A stretch of 64,000 nt of DNA, from positions 20,354,350 through 20,418,349 of the forward strand of contig CM040452.1 in assembly GCA_022749755.1 (NCBI GenBank), read 5' to 3'. The translations under genes and the position numbers were made by a program. Under the pieces are notes generated by a model. It did no database searches. It worked only from the letters and a program-made list of their open reading frames with translations, and had not been told where the DNA came from. Within the stretch, counting starts at the first letter, position 1, and each line of letters starts with the position of its first letter. Below are positions 48,332-60,353 of the stretch, in pieces. This DNA is from Azadirachta indica. Taxonomy: Eukaryota > Streptophyta > Magnoliopsida > Sapindales > Meliaceae.

Positions 48332-49189
48332 TTGACTTTTTGTCTCGATCTCTCGGAATTCACTTTTTAAATAAAAATGTTAAGCCTTTACCTAAAGTGT
48401 TAAAAAGGGGTTTTTAACTATTTTTCAGGAAGTAATTTTTGAATGTGTTTAGAACAAAAATAAAGTGCTCCCAAATGGCATCCAGATGACGTCCCACTCC
48501 GCTGGCCCTCTAGCAACATTGTTAGTTAGCAAATCTCTGTAGACATGGGTAGAGAGAATTTCAAAATCAAAATGAGAGCGATGAGGATAATAATTACATT
48601 ATCCCTAGTACTGAATCAGACGACGGTAGAGTAGATGGGTCAACTATGCAAGCAATGCTCCCAGCTTTTCCAATCCTTTTAAAGGCCATTTTGGCGGACA
48701 ACATGGCCTCAACTAATAAAAAGGGGATGATATGTGATAAGACAAAACTTAGAGGTAAGCAAAGAACCAGTAATTGGAATTACCGGCTTTTTCTTTCTTT
48801 CTTTCTTTCTTTCTTTCAAATTGTGCCACTTGAGTGCACACCACCACCATTGTCCCATCAAAAGAGGAGAGCATCCTATGACATTGAAATGTCACTGTTA
48901 AATTCAACAAAACGATGAAATAACGAAAAAATTAACGCGAGTCACTTGCTCTAAACCACACCACCGTATAATAATAAGAATGTGTATAATGGGAAATTGC
49001 TGTTCTGTATTTTATTTTTATAAGTTCTTTCTCCAACTAACCACTTATTCAAAATAAAAATATCGATTCATCGGTTAACAAGAAACACACGAGTTTCAAT
49101 ACAGCTGGAAACAGAAACGCGTCATATAACCATCACAAGTTGTACAAAACAACCGGTTCATGAACCAGCATATATTATCAATTACATAA
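46431..49189. other. Intergenic region between the DUF641 and SEC61 genes
   Basis: No gene recognised. It contains (ATT)n at about 48300-48331, (TTTC)n at about 48789-48817 and poly-A or poly-T runs near 47270 and 47330. Short ORFs (47673-47900, 48646-48918) match nothing I know. Confidence 0.4.
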
Positions 49190-49311
49190 TACCATCATTT
49201 AACTAATTCAAATCAATGCGCAGATTCGATCAAGATTGAAAATGAAGAGCCCCGGGAAAAAAGGAAGAACGTAAACATTTAGATGAATTATCAATTAGTT
49301 AAATGATGGTA
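49190..49311. repeat. 19-base inverted repeat 3' of SEC61 alpha
   Basis: TACCATCATTTAACTAATT (49190-49208) and its exact reverse complement (49293-49311) are 84 bases apart. They lie about 370-500 bases past the SEC61 stop, probably in the 3' UTR or just beyond it. The pair could form a hairpin in RNA. Confidence 0.7.
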
Positions 49312-49684
49312 CATAACTAACCTAAAATTTAGGACAAAAAACAGAAACACTGAAAACAAAATGCCCCGACCTGTTTTACTCAAATGTTCTTTTGTAAAAT
49401 TCATCCAGTAATGTTGTTCTAAATCAAAGATCCACAGCATCAAAAGAGAGTTGCGCTCGTGTAGATCCCACAGACAAAAGGGAAAAACAAAAACAAACAA
49501 ATTTTGTTTGGCACATTTGTATTTCTTCATGGAGAGAATTACAACCCATCTAATCTAAATTCTAACTTGAACTTTGGTGTTAAATAAGGCCCTAGATACA
49601 GCTGTCAGCTCTCCGAAAACTTTGCAGGGGAGCTCATTGGCACCACCAACTAAAGGCTCAGCTCAAACCTGAGGAGGGATAACC

Positions 49685-52600
49685 TTAAAAACCAAAGAAG
49701 CCAAGTTCACTGGCTCTCTCCTTTTCGAAGGTCTCGAAGTACTGATAAATAATGGTGACTGCAAGCAGAATTCCGGTTCCTGAACCAATTGCCCCCATGA
49801 AATCTGCCAACACAGTTAGTGCACCAATGCACATCCCACCAAATGCTGCAGCTGTGGGAATGTAGCGGTTCAGCTCTTTCTGTAAGTTTGCCTCCCTATG
49901 TCCGGGCATAACCATTTGTTGTTCCTGTAAATGCAAAGAAAATTGTCATATAAAATATGCATGATATTTACTCAGCAGATAAATTCAATTGAGCACTCAA
50001 CACAACCCAGCAAGTCCAAGTTTTCATTGTAACATTAGTTAGCTCCATTGCTGCTAGCTCATTCCAAGAGTAAACCAGCATCTTACTGTAACGGAGTTCA
50101 CATCAGATGTATCTGTTGGAACTACATTGGTGGACATTATTAACTATCATGAAAATTCATGGAATACAACAATACCAGTACATGAAAAGACAAAAATTTT
50201 CAGATAAAAAGTTATTCACTGAGCATTATTTTGGTTTGTGAATTTATTCTAACTGTATCCATATCTCCATATAAATCACATGCATAACTCCACAAGCAGA
50301 AGTGGAGCAAAATAGGGGTATGCTTGGTATTGAGTTACTGTAAGGTGTGGGCCACTAAAAGCTGGTGTTTGATAAACCTTTTTCAACTTTGCTTCCAAAA
50401 TTACCAGACCAGAATACAACCTTAACTAGATTGAATCAAGTTAAGTCTGATTGCTCTTCATTGGTATAGCAAATTCAAAGTTGAAACCAACGGGTAATTC
50501 CAGCGTGCACAGCTAGATCTTAACTGGATCAACCATAGATATAATTTCTGAAATTTGAATCAAACCAGCAAAATACATGCTGATATCCAATTTTTGTCCA
50601 ATCTAGTTTCCAACAAATTTATAGCTGCAGAAACAAAAGGAAACTAAAAAAGAGAGAAGGCCAACAACAAAACCAAAAAAGGGTTATGAAACTACAGGAT
50701 ATTTCTTCTGGTTAAGTAAAATCGCAAAGTTAACATACCTTTAGCTGCTTGGCAACATCTCTAGCAGATGATCCAGAAACTTCAATCCAAGTTTTTGAAA
50801 ATAGCGCGCATGCCGACAACATAAACACAAGATAGAACAGTGCATGGAAGGGATTAGCTGCCATATCAGCTAAGCTGCAAACGTGCACATAGCATATCAA
50901 CAGATCATTCTTGGTGCCACGAAAACAGAACAGTGAAAGAATGTGTAAAACTAATACTTCCACCCACAGAAAAGCAGGGTAACAATATAAGAAAGGTCTT
51001 TATTACCTGGATGGAGCAGTGATATAGTATGCAAGACCACCCACAGGTACAAATTGACCACCAGAATATTCAGATTCCTTCCACTTACCCAACAGATTCA
51101 CAAAAAAGTTTCCGCTGTATCTCCTGTACAGCAACTGTATAGGCACAACCCCATTGTTATTAGTTTGATCAAATAAAAATCACAGTGAAAATGACCAATC
51201 AACCTCAAATACCTGGGAGATGAAGTAAAGGTTGGAGACCAAGGCAGACTGCAAAATGATGGGCATGTTAGAGGTGTAAAACAACTTGATTGGATATGAA
51301 CCCTGCTGCCCACGGGCATTCTTGGACCTCACAGGCAACACAACACGGAAACCTTGGAAGTAGATGACAATTAAGAAGATCAAGACTGTGGCAAGTAGGT
51401 TCGTCACATTTGGCAGATTCTGCCGGTAAAAGGCTTCACGAAGAGCACGAACTTTATCTGTTCGAGTTATCAGCAAATGGAACAATGCTATAACAGCACC
51501 TTCAAATTCAGCTCCACGTCCACTGTTAATGGTTGTGGGACTAAATGCTTTCCAGATGATGTTTTCACTGCAAAGAAATAGTTATATAAGTAATCAAACT
51601 TTTATACCATCTAATTGTGAATCCATAAAAAAATCCAAACTGAACAAATTTCCAGCTACAACACAAACAAATATTTCTCCATGCACTCCAATAAAAGGAC
51701 TCAAAGCTCACCAGATATTAGTTGCAATGAAAAGGGAGATACCGGAGCCAAGACCATATCCCTTTTGCAGGAGTTCATCCAAACAGATCACAATTATACC
51801 AGCAAAGCAGAGCTGAATGATGATAAGAATGGCATTTCCTACTCCAAGTTGGGAAACACTACCATACATCCCCGAGAGAACATAGGCAACTGCTTCACCA
51901 ACCGCTATGAGGATGCCCAACAACTTTTGTGCACCATTTCTGAAAGAGAGAGACAACTGTCATTAAGAAACTAAGCACAACCAATTTTCAATCATGCATT
52001 CAAAGGATGGCTACTAATTAACAATATTCAAATCCATATTGACAAGGACCAGTTATAAAGCAAATTTTAAGTCAGAATTAGGAACTAAAACAGCATTGTA
52101 ATAGTAAGAAATGTATTACCATTGCATGAGCATTTCCACAACAAAACCTCATAGACATTCAAATGGAAGTACAGGAAACACTTAATAAAACCAAGAAATG
52201 ACCACACATGCAATAAAGCAACATTGAAAGAGCAGACCAAAAGAAAGCAATTAATGCTCTAACATAGACAGACAATAACAGCCAGCAGGAAAAAAAAAGA
52301 ATTAGACCAATCAATCTGCCAGAGTACAAAGTACCATAAATAGCTCATTTTAAACCAGAAACCTATGTTAACTTAACGAAGAAAGGCTACTTACAGGAGG
52401 GCACGATCTTCACGTACATTATTGTCCACCTCAATGATCTTTGACCCAGCAAGGAGTTGCATCACCAATCCAGATGTCACAATTGGGGTGATACCAAGCT
52501 CCATGACAGTCCCACGGTTTGACGCAAGAATAACACGCATCCAATAGAATGGATCAGCACCGGTTGTTGAGTGTATGCCATACAGTGGGAGCTGACTGCA

Positions 52601-52738
52601 CACCAAGAATATGAAAAGAGAGATCACAGTGTATATAACCTTCTCTCTGAATGGAACTTTCCGGTCGGCACTTTGAACTTCAGGGAGAAATGAAAGGAAA
52701 GGCCTGACAAGATGGAGAACTCTGAATCCACCTCCCAT
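49685..52738 (-). CDS. SEC61A: Protein transport protein Sec61 subunit alpha
   Basis: The channel-forming subunit of the ER translocon, which moves nascent secretory and membrane proteins across or into the ER membrane. Six coding exons: 52738-52395, 51939-51712, 51567-51213, 51134-51007, 50874-50739 and 49924-49685. All are GT-AG, keep phase, and sum to 476 aa; the family norm is about 475. Landmarks are [30 protein letters not shown] ([20 protein letters not shown]), the first cytosolic part [35 protein letters not shown], the cytosolic loop [19 protein letters not shown] and [20 protein letters not shown] (ribosome contact), and the end [14 protein letters not shown]. Ten membrane segments are expected. 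One extra Gly (YSGGQF) lies in the second large loop. It looks complete and functional. Confidence 0.97.
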
Positions 52739-53520
52739 TTTATTTGGTCCAAACTAGACCAATGAAAACTGCACCAACATTTGTAGAAAGATATAAGAAA
52801 CATGAGAAAATCATCCTGGATCTACCAGGAACAATTTAGAAGCAAATGTTGCCAGAGAGCACTAGCAATAATGAATAATACAATCCTCCATAGGCAACTA
52901 AATGCCTTAGAATGATATGGCCGTCATGTATTATATTGATCTATAACCCTTCAACCCAGAATATCTCACAACTTTGAGAGCAAATGGGAAAATAGTCCCC
53001 ACTTGTCAAAAGATTTTGGAAATAAAAAATAATCGCAATTATCAGAAACCGCGTGGTGTCTAGTGTTCAATGGACGCACGTCCAAGGGAAGCCAGATATT
53101 TCCGTCTTCAAAATAGCAACCCATTTTTCATAAAACTTTTGCAACCAAAAGGCAAAAAACAATTTCTATGAGCCCATCCCTCGACGCATATTTGGCATAA
53201 TTTTCAACCTTTTCCATTAAAAGTAGCAAAAAGAAAAGGAGATAGCTCATAAGGTCTGAACAATGTGAAAGTTGAACAAAAAGCCTATGTTAACGCTATC
53301 AAGTAACCACTGCTGATGATTTAAGTATTTAGTCTTCAACCAAAAAACTTGAAAGATATAAAGAAAAGTATTAATCTAAAAATCATCTCTGAATAAAAAC
53401 ATCATAAAGAGAAACAAATATTATCCTCATCCATACAGCGAAATACAACTTTGGTTAACTAAAACAATCCAACGAAAACTTAGAAGTCGTAAAATATTCA
53501 TAAAAGGAAAAGAGGTTGCG

Positions 53521-53668
53521 GATTTGTATTAAGTCGATAAATAATTCGCCAAACACAAACATAATAGCACCGTCACATACATACATACACACATGATTTG
53601 TATTAAGTCGAAAAATAATTCACCAAACACAAACATAACAGCACCGTCACATACATACATACACACAT
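53521..53668. repeat. 74-bp tandem duplication in SEC61 alpha intron 1
   Basis: Copies at 53521-53594 and 53595-53668 start GATTTGTATTAAGTCGA and end in a CATACATACATACACACAT run. They differ at about three bases. Confidence 0.9.
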
Positions 53669-53932
53669 GCATGTGTGCATATAAGCGCATACATGCATGC
53701 AAACGCAGATCTATGGACACAACCATAGAGCAATACAAAAACAATCTGCTTGGCGCCCGACAATGCAAATGAAAATCCCGATCTCAATTTCAGATCTAAA
53801 TATGAAACAATCACCATTTCGCTCTTGAATCAAATAATACGATACCAGAAATTAACAGGTTCAATAAATTCACATCTAAAATCACAGATTCATTAGCTAA
53901 ACCAACATCCAGATCGAAATTGAGGAACTAAC

Positions 53933-54034
53933 CGTACGAAGCCGCGGGTCAGGGAACCGTATCGAGAACGCAAAGCTAAAAACGAATCCGAAACTAAGTT
54001 ATGGATTTGGTCTTCTGTGCGCGGATTTATAAAG
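53933..54034 (-). promoter_or_regulatory. SEC61 alpha 5' UTR exon and TATA box
   Basis: On the minus strand a TATA box (CTTTATAAAT, about 54025-54034) is followed, about 30 bases on, by a probable start of transcription near 53995. The leader exon ends CTTCGTACG|GTTAGT at 53933, a good donor. The intron would then run to a 3' splice site in the 52.74-53 kb region ahead of the ATG, a common layout in plant housekeeping genes. The acceptor was not fixed. Confidence 0.5.
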
Positions 54035-54934
54035 GGAGAGTACGTGGCTTTGTGGACACGATGTCTGATCCAATAAATGGTCGACACGTGTGATGAAGAA
54101 GGTGACGTGGAAAATGGGAGAGTCAGACTGCAGTTTTGACCTAACCTTCGTACTGTTAAGTGCGGAGGATGTGGTATTTTCAATTGGATACTTTTGTTAA
54201 GTTTCTTGGGCCTGGGCCAATTTCAGGGATCTCGGATTTGATATTTTTCGAGGATTAAGACTTCCAACCAATATTTTCATTTCTTTTAAAGTATCCTCAC
54301 CTATTTTGATTTTTGAAGGCCAATTTTTTTTTTTTTTTTTTTTGGATTCAAGCTTTGTATTAAGGTTTTAAGCTTTAGCTTAGTGTCTTATTTTGTATGA
54401 AAAGTTTCACGTCCGTATAAATTTTTTAAGTAAGTATTAATAAAATCTTATCATGTATAGATTTATCGCAAAAACAATAAATTGTGATAGTTATTAAAAT
54501 AAATGGAGAAAATTTTAAATTTGTAGCATACTTTTTATTGAGTGACTCCATAAAAACAACTATAAACAGAGCTTATTTTAATTTATAAATGATTTTATAT
54601 TTTTTGAAAAGCAAGTCATGTTAAAGATTATAATATCTATTAGATGGATGACTAATTTTTATAAAAATATATCATGTCACTTTATTATTAATATGTCAAT
54701 ATCAAATTTTCAGGCAAAGAATTTTAGAATGCTTCGAGACAGATATATATTACATTATTTTAATATGGAATTTTACTAGGTATACAAACTCAATCATACA
54801 AAATGTGAAATATTTTTACAAAAGAATAAAAGAAGATGTATTAAAACAAAAGAAGAAAAAAAATACGAAACATGTGGTAACAATATAATCACACTATGTT
54901 AATTGTCTTGCTAAGGTAATATTTTTTTTATTTG
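54035..54934. other. Intergenic region upstream of SEC61 alpha
   Basis: Up to about 54190 this is SEC61 promoter DNA, with CACGTG-type boxes (CGACACGTGTG near 54082 and ACGTGG). Beyond it is AT-rich DNA with a poly-T run at 54328-54344. No gene seen. Confidence 0.45.
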
Positions 54935-55590
54935 AGATATGAACATTATTGAAATTTAAATTTGATTAAAATTTGAATCTGATTGATATATTTGTTTTTT
55001 ATTTTAAATATCTGAATATAAATGTTTAGTTATTTGTTTTTATAAAAATAAAAATCTAAAAATGATATGTTAATAAACGTGTCTTTGTTAAATATTACTT
55101 ATATTTATATTTTATAAAAAAAATAATTATATTGACACAATAGTTCATAAATTGAATAATTTTTAATAAATTATATTCACGTGTAGATTATTTTTTATAT
55201 GATTTATGATTTTTTACTTTGTATGGTGAATGAGGAAAAATTATGAATTAACAAGTTAAACTATATAAAAGTCAATGATAAAATAAATAAAAAAGATAAA
55301 TTACATTAAAATATTGTTCTAAGTGCATAAAAATAGAGAGAGACGACAAAAAATAAAAAATGTTGATAAGATTTAAAATTTAAGTGTTAAAAAATAAAAT
55401 AATAAATTAAGGGCATCATTAATAAATAAAATATCTAATTCATTCAAATATATAAAATTTTAAATTTAAGTTAAAATTTTTAACTTAATTACATTTAAAC
55501 ATTTTTATCAAGTTTTTAGATATAAATTAAAAAATAAATATCTCTTAAACATTTAAATAATTTTATTAAATTTTAGTTTAAATACAAATA
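54935..55590. repeat. Diverged AT-rich repeat, copy 1
   Basis: Aligns by eye with 58985-59670 in the same direction over most of its length (for example GATTAAAATTTGAATCTGAT against AACTGAAATTTGAATGTGAA, and AAATTTAAGTTAAAATTTTT shared exactly). The two ends also look like each other in reverse complement, so each copy may be an old foldback or MITE element. Flanks the 55.7-58.3 kb element on its left. Confidence 0.5.
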
Positions 55591-55721
55591 AGCTATAATT
55601 TGTATTTATGGTACTATTACTTAATTATATTGTTTGTTTCGTACTAATACAATATTACAATCATTAAAAAAGGTTGAGAGAAATGATAGAGATCCGTGTG
55701 TGTGTGTGTATATATATAGAT

Positions 55722-58290
55722 GTAGGGATTTAATACATACCTTCCTTGAGGTTTGGTCTTTTAATACCTACAGAGATTATTTACCTTAATTTACACATAC
55801 CTTCTTGGGGGCATTCATTGTCATTAGCCCACCGTTAATTTGAGGGATATTATGGTAAGGACATAACAGCTTTTCTCTTTGGTGTTTGTTTAACACTTTT
55901 AATATTGGAAAAGAGAAAAAAAATGCAGAGAAGCTATCTTAACTCTATACCTAGATCAGAAACACAAAAATGGGTGCAAATGTCGGATTTTCACATCATA
56001 ACAAATGAAATCAATCATATTTCTTAGGAGATGTATGTAAAGGTCAAGCTGTGGAGGGAGCTTGGGGCTATTTTTGCTCCATTCATTGTCTATGTAATGA
56101 GAGAAAGTGATTGCTTTGATCGGTTTGAGTTGAATTGTTCCAATTTCAGACTCAAGAAAGCTATAATCAAGCTTAGGGACTTCTTCAACGAGCATATTCA
56201 ATCGATTGAATCAAGTAAACGAAATCCCCAACTATTGCATCCATGTATAAATTTCCTTTTTATATGCGTTTTTCTTGTTCAGATATGTGTGGGTACAAAT
56301 GAATGACTTGATAATAGAGCAGAATAATGATGGATTTGAGTTTTGTTTTACCTTTTCAGCCTTGTTATCGTCTTGCACAAAACATGTTGGGGTTAATGGG
56401 TTCGAGGTATAACAGTAGATTTTTGTTAAAGGCATATGATGAACACACTGTGGGATTTTAACTGGGAATTTGATAATATTTCTTGCCAAATTGCTAAGTG
56501 AGATTGAGCTAATAACGTAAGTTACAAACCATTTTACTGCCCTTGGTTGAAACTTGGTTAAATCTAGCATTAAACCATTTTATTCTCAAGTTCCATCAAC
56601 TTTTGGATAAGAATAATGAATAATTATTGTAGGTTTGGTTGCTAATCATTTGCATTGTGAAAATTGTTTGGAAGGATAAGAAGAATAACATGAAATTATT
56701 GTATCGTGTTTTCTTTGTAAGTTATTGATACTAATAGTATAGAGTTCAAACCAAGAACAAGAAGCCCAAGAAGGCAAGCTTAAAAAAAAGTATATATTAA
56801 CCATTTCTCATTTTACGCCTTTTTGACTCTAATTTTGACTCTATCCTTTTTAAGCATGCAAAATCCAGGCCTTAGGGCTAATAAAAATGCAAATTCTAGA
56901 AGTAAAATAAAAGTTGAGTTTGCTTTCAGCTAACTTATTATTTCAAAAAAATTTAGCTAGCTTTATATATAGGAAGCTTATAGGCCAGAAATTCAGAATT
57001 CATATATTTTTAACATAGGGGTTAGTATTAAAAACATAAAAATTGTAAAACAATTTTTCAAGTTTATCTGTATTGTTCCTCAAGTATTATTATACGACTG
57101 GTATGATGGTCTCTTTGATTTTTAATTCTACATATTTTGTGTTAAAAGTAATTACACATAGAATTTGGGCACATTATAATTCTACAAAGCTTGTGTATTT
57201 GAGGTGAAAACATTCATAGTTGTTATTCTTGACTGAATTATAGTGTATATTTGATGAAGACATTATTGGCGCAATTTTGTTCTCTGAATTTAAAACTGAT
57301 GCCTATTTGTTGCATAACTTTTGTCTGAATATATCTCATGTATAGTGTACAATGCACAAGAAAATGTTTGATGTAAACTGGAAATTACACATGGAATCTG
57401 GGCACATTATAAAAGAATGTAGGTTATGTATTTAAGGTAAAAGCACTTGTAGTTGTTATTCTTGACTGAATTGTAATGTGTATTTGAGAAGACATTATTC
57501 CTGCAATTTTGTTCCTTGAATCTGAAATTAATGCCCGTTTGTTGCACACAAGAATGTCTAAATATATCCAATGTGTATTGTGCACAGAACAAGAAAATGT
57601 TTACTGTAAACTGCGAATAAATTCATAGTTATCAGTTTTGTTACAAACTGACTAAGTATATTTACCTATTAGTAGTTTGAATATGTTATTGCTTATATGC
57701 TTAATGTATGCTTCTTTGGTGTGGTTTGTATTCTGCAGCATGAAAAGGTTTAATGTTCTTTGCAATATCTGAAACGAAGTACATGAGATTGCAAGGATTG
57801 ATATCCTACATCTGGTGCAGCTGTAGGATGATATACAGTATGCATTAGGCTCTAAAATCCGATTCTATGATACGGATGTGTCACTTTTGAGGTGTAGTTT
57901 CCCTAGACTAAGGATAGGTTTCCTGTAAAGAGTGATGACGACTTGATTACAGCCTTCAAGTTCAAATAGCTTGATGATAAAGGACACAGCAAGATAATTA
58001 TAATAGCAAGTCATCCAAATTGTCTATTCATAAACAGAAAGTCAAAAGCTTATATTTTTTGACATTGTGTGGACCCACGGTAAACAATAACTCCAGTAAA
58101 AAATTAATAAATCCAAGGCTTTAGTTTTTTGTCTTTTTCAAAATTTGGCAAATTGAGGGGTAAATATGTATTTTCAACCATTATGGACGGTAATGGATGT
58201 CCCAGGAGACGTATGTGTTAATTAAGACAAATAATTTGTGTAGGTGTTAAAAGGCTAAATCTCAGGGGAGCTGAGTGTTAAAACCCCTAT
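55722..58290. mobile_element. 2.6 kb DNA transposon-like element with terminal inverted repeats
   Basis: The left end (TAGGGATTTAATACATACCT at 55723, then TTTTAATACCTACA and TTAATTTACACATACCTTC) is matched in reverse complement by the right end (ending AAAACCCCTAT at 58290, with TGTAGGTGTTAAAAGGC and GTATGTGTTAATTAA further in). The inverted repeats are at least 90 bases long and about three quarters identical by eye. TA-rich flanks blur any target duplication. Inside, short frames at 55956-56201 (-) and 56031-56306 (+) give no transposase I recognise, so it is probably non-autonomous. A Mutator-like class is a guess. Confidence 0.65.
57151..57613. repeat. Internal tandem duplication (period 233)
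   Basis: Within the TIR element, 57151-57383 and 57384-57613 are diverged copies: ATTACACATAGAATTTGGGC against ATTACACATGGAATCTGGGC, TAGTTGTTATTCTTGACTGA in both, and both end near AATGTTTGATGTAAACTG or AATGTTTACTGTAAACTG. Confidence 0.8.
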
Positions 58291-58984
58291 ATATATATAT
58301 ATTTTAAATATAACCGATTGATAATTGGACACACTTACGATTTCATTCAGTCATTCAATAGTCTTCACCGACATTTTATTGAAAAAGTCAGAAAGACGTA
58401 CATTAATAGTATAAATGTTTGACTTCAAAAATAGTTATCATAGAATCCCAAGTATAAACATTATACTAACACAATTTATTCCATCATAATAATTGAAATT
58501 ATGATTTAAATGTAATTAAAATTATCTGTTTAACTTAAGCTTTATGTAATGATTTTGTGATCCGCACCTCCCAATCCCAACGTAGAAATGATGGCCAAGG
58601 CTCTTTGATACTTGATAGAATATCATTATTGGCAAATAAAATTTTTTAAAATTAGTTTAAAAATTAAATATATATTTATTACATATATTATAAGATTTTA
58701 AACAAATATTTTTTTATTACAAATTTACAATGATACGTTATAGAATAAATATGAAAACGTTTTAGATTATTAAAAAAATATATATTATAATGTACTTTGA
58801 GAATGCATTTGAAAGCCTTTTTTTGTTTAGACAAGAGCGGTGACACAACAACAGTCGGGCAAACAGAGCGTAATTAACAAATTAAATATGTACCCAAGAA
58901 TTCTTATTTATTTGACATAATAACATTTAGATTCTCATAATTATCAAAATTATAAAAACAGCAGAACTTATATTTTTTTAACAG

Positions 58985-59670
58985 AACTTTGTACATGATT
59001 GAAATATAAATTTAACTGAAATTTGAATGTGAATAATATATTTATTTTAAATTTTAAAATATTTAAAAATAAATATTAAGTTATTTTTTTTGATAGAATA
59101 AAAAGTTTGAAAATTAATATTTTGACATATATATTCTTTTAAATAATTATTTATATTTATAATAATTTTAATTATATTAACATAATAATAGATAAAAATT
59201 AATAAATTATATTATTATGTATATTATTTATTATTTTGATATATAATTTTCTTAAAGAAATAATTTTTAATCGATGATATAAAGATAAATAACAATTAAA
59301 TAAAAATAATAAGTCGTAATAAAAATTAACATAATATAGTTGTAATTATGTAAATATACAAATTTATTATAATAATTAAAATATAAAATAAGTAAAATTG
59401 AAAAAAAATAAAGGAGACTCATAATAGAAAAAGAATATATAAAAAATAGTTAATTAGGGTTTTAATTTTATTAATAAATAAATTAATAAAATAGAGATAT
59501 TTTTGAAAAATAAAAATATTAACTTATTTAAACATTTGCTCATTTAAATTTAAGTTAAAATTTTTAATTCAACTGTGTTCAGATAATTTTAATAAATATT
59601 CAAATACAAGTTAAAAACAAACGACTTTTAAATATTTGAATAATTATATTTAAATTTTAGTCAGAAAAAT
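58985..59670. repeat. Diverged AT-rich repeat, copy 2
   Basis: The partner of 54935-55590 (see there), on the right side of the TIR element. Divergence is too high for a matched pair of LTRs from one insertion unless the insertion is old. Confidence 0.5.
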
Positions 59671-60353
59671 AAACAATCCTTCCTTAAAAATTTATCAAGT
59701 AAAACAATTATTAATTGTTTTATCCTTCAAAATATTTGCATAATAATATTTTAGATAATTTGATTTTGGGAGTTTAATAATTAAGTCATTAATTTTTCTA
59801 AAAAACTTTCAACGAAATATAAATTCTTAAGATGTTTTATGTGGACCCATGTAAAAATATATTATAAACATAATTCTTGTTTATGATTATATAAAAAATA
59901 AGGATTGACATGTAATATACCAATACTATTCTTGAAAATTTTACTTTTTTCAAATCTCTACCACCCCGCTATTTTTTCTCGAAAAACTCACTTTTTATCT
60001 TTTTGGGTGAAATAAAAGCACACCTTTTATTTTCTCCTTTTCCATTTTTCATTTTATTTTATTTTTGTAAAAGACAAAAAGACCACCACAAAAAAAAAAG
60101 GAAAACAAAAGCTGGTTGCAACTGTTTGCTAAAGCTGCTCAACAGGTGCTAAACCAGTAGACGGACAAAGTGACCCACTTCTACTACCAATACACGGTTT
60201 CTGATTTCTCTGCGTTTTTCTGCTCAGGCCAGTCTCAGAGTTTGATTAACGAATGCAAGAATTTTTTTATTTTTGCTCTTGAAATTTTCAAGCTGAAGAA
60301 ATCAGTACTGATCTCTCCTTCTGTCTAAGTTTCTTTTGCTTGGCTTTTGAGCC
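59671..60353 (+). promoter_or_regulatory. Promoter and 5' UTR of the NHL-repeat gene
   Basis: AT-rich up to about 60100, then a CT-rich leader (TTCTGATTTCTCTGCG, ATCTCTCCTTCTGTC) directly ahead of the ATG at 60354. The start of transcription probably lies near 60130-60200. No clear TATA box was fixed. Confidence 0.4.

Noticed and set aside
55956..56306. Overlapping ORFs on both strands inside the TIR element as a transposase
   Set aside because: Both are under 100 codons, with no catalytic motif I can recognise.
54935..59670. LTR retrotransposon with 650-base LTRs
   Set aside because: The repeats are strongly diverged, show no clear TG...CA ends, primer-binding site or polypurine tract, and the interior holds no gag or pol.
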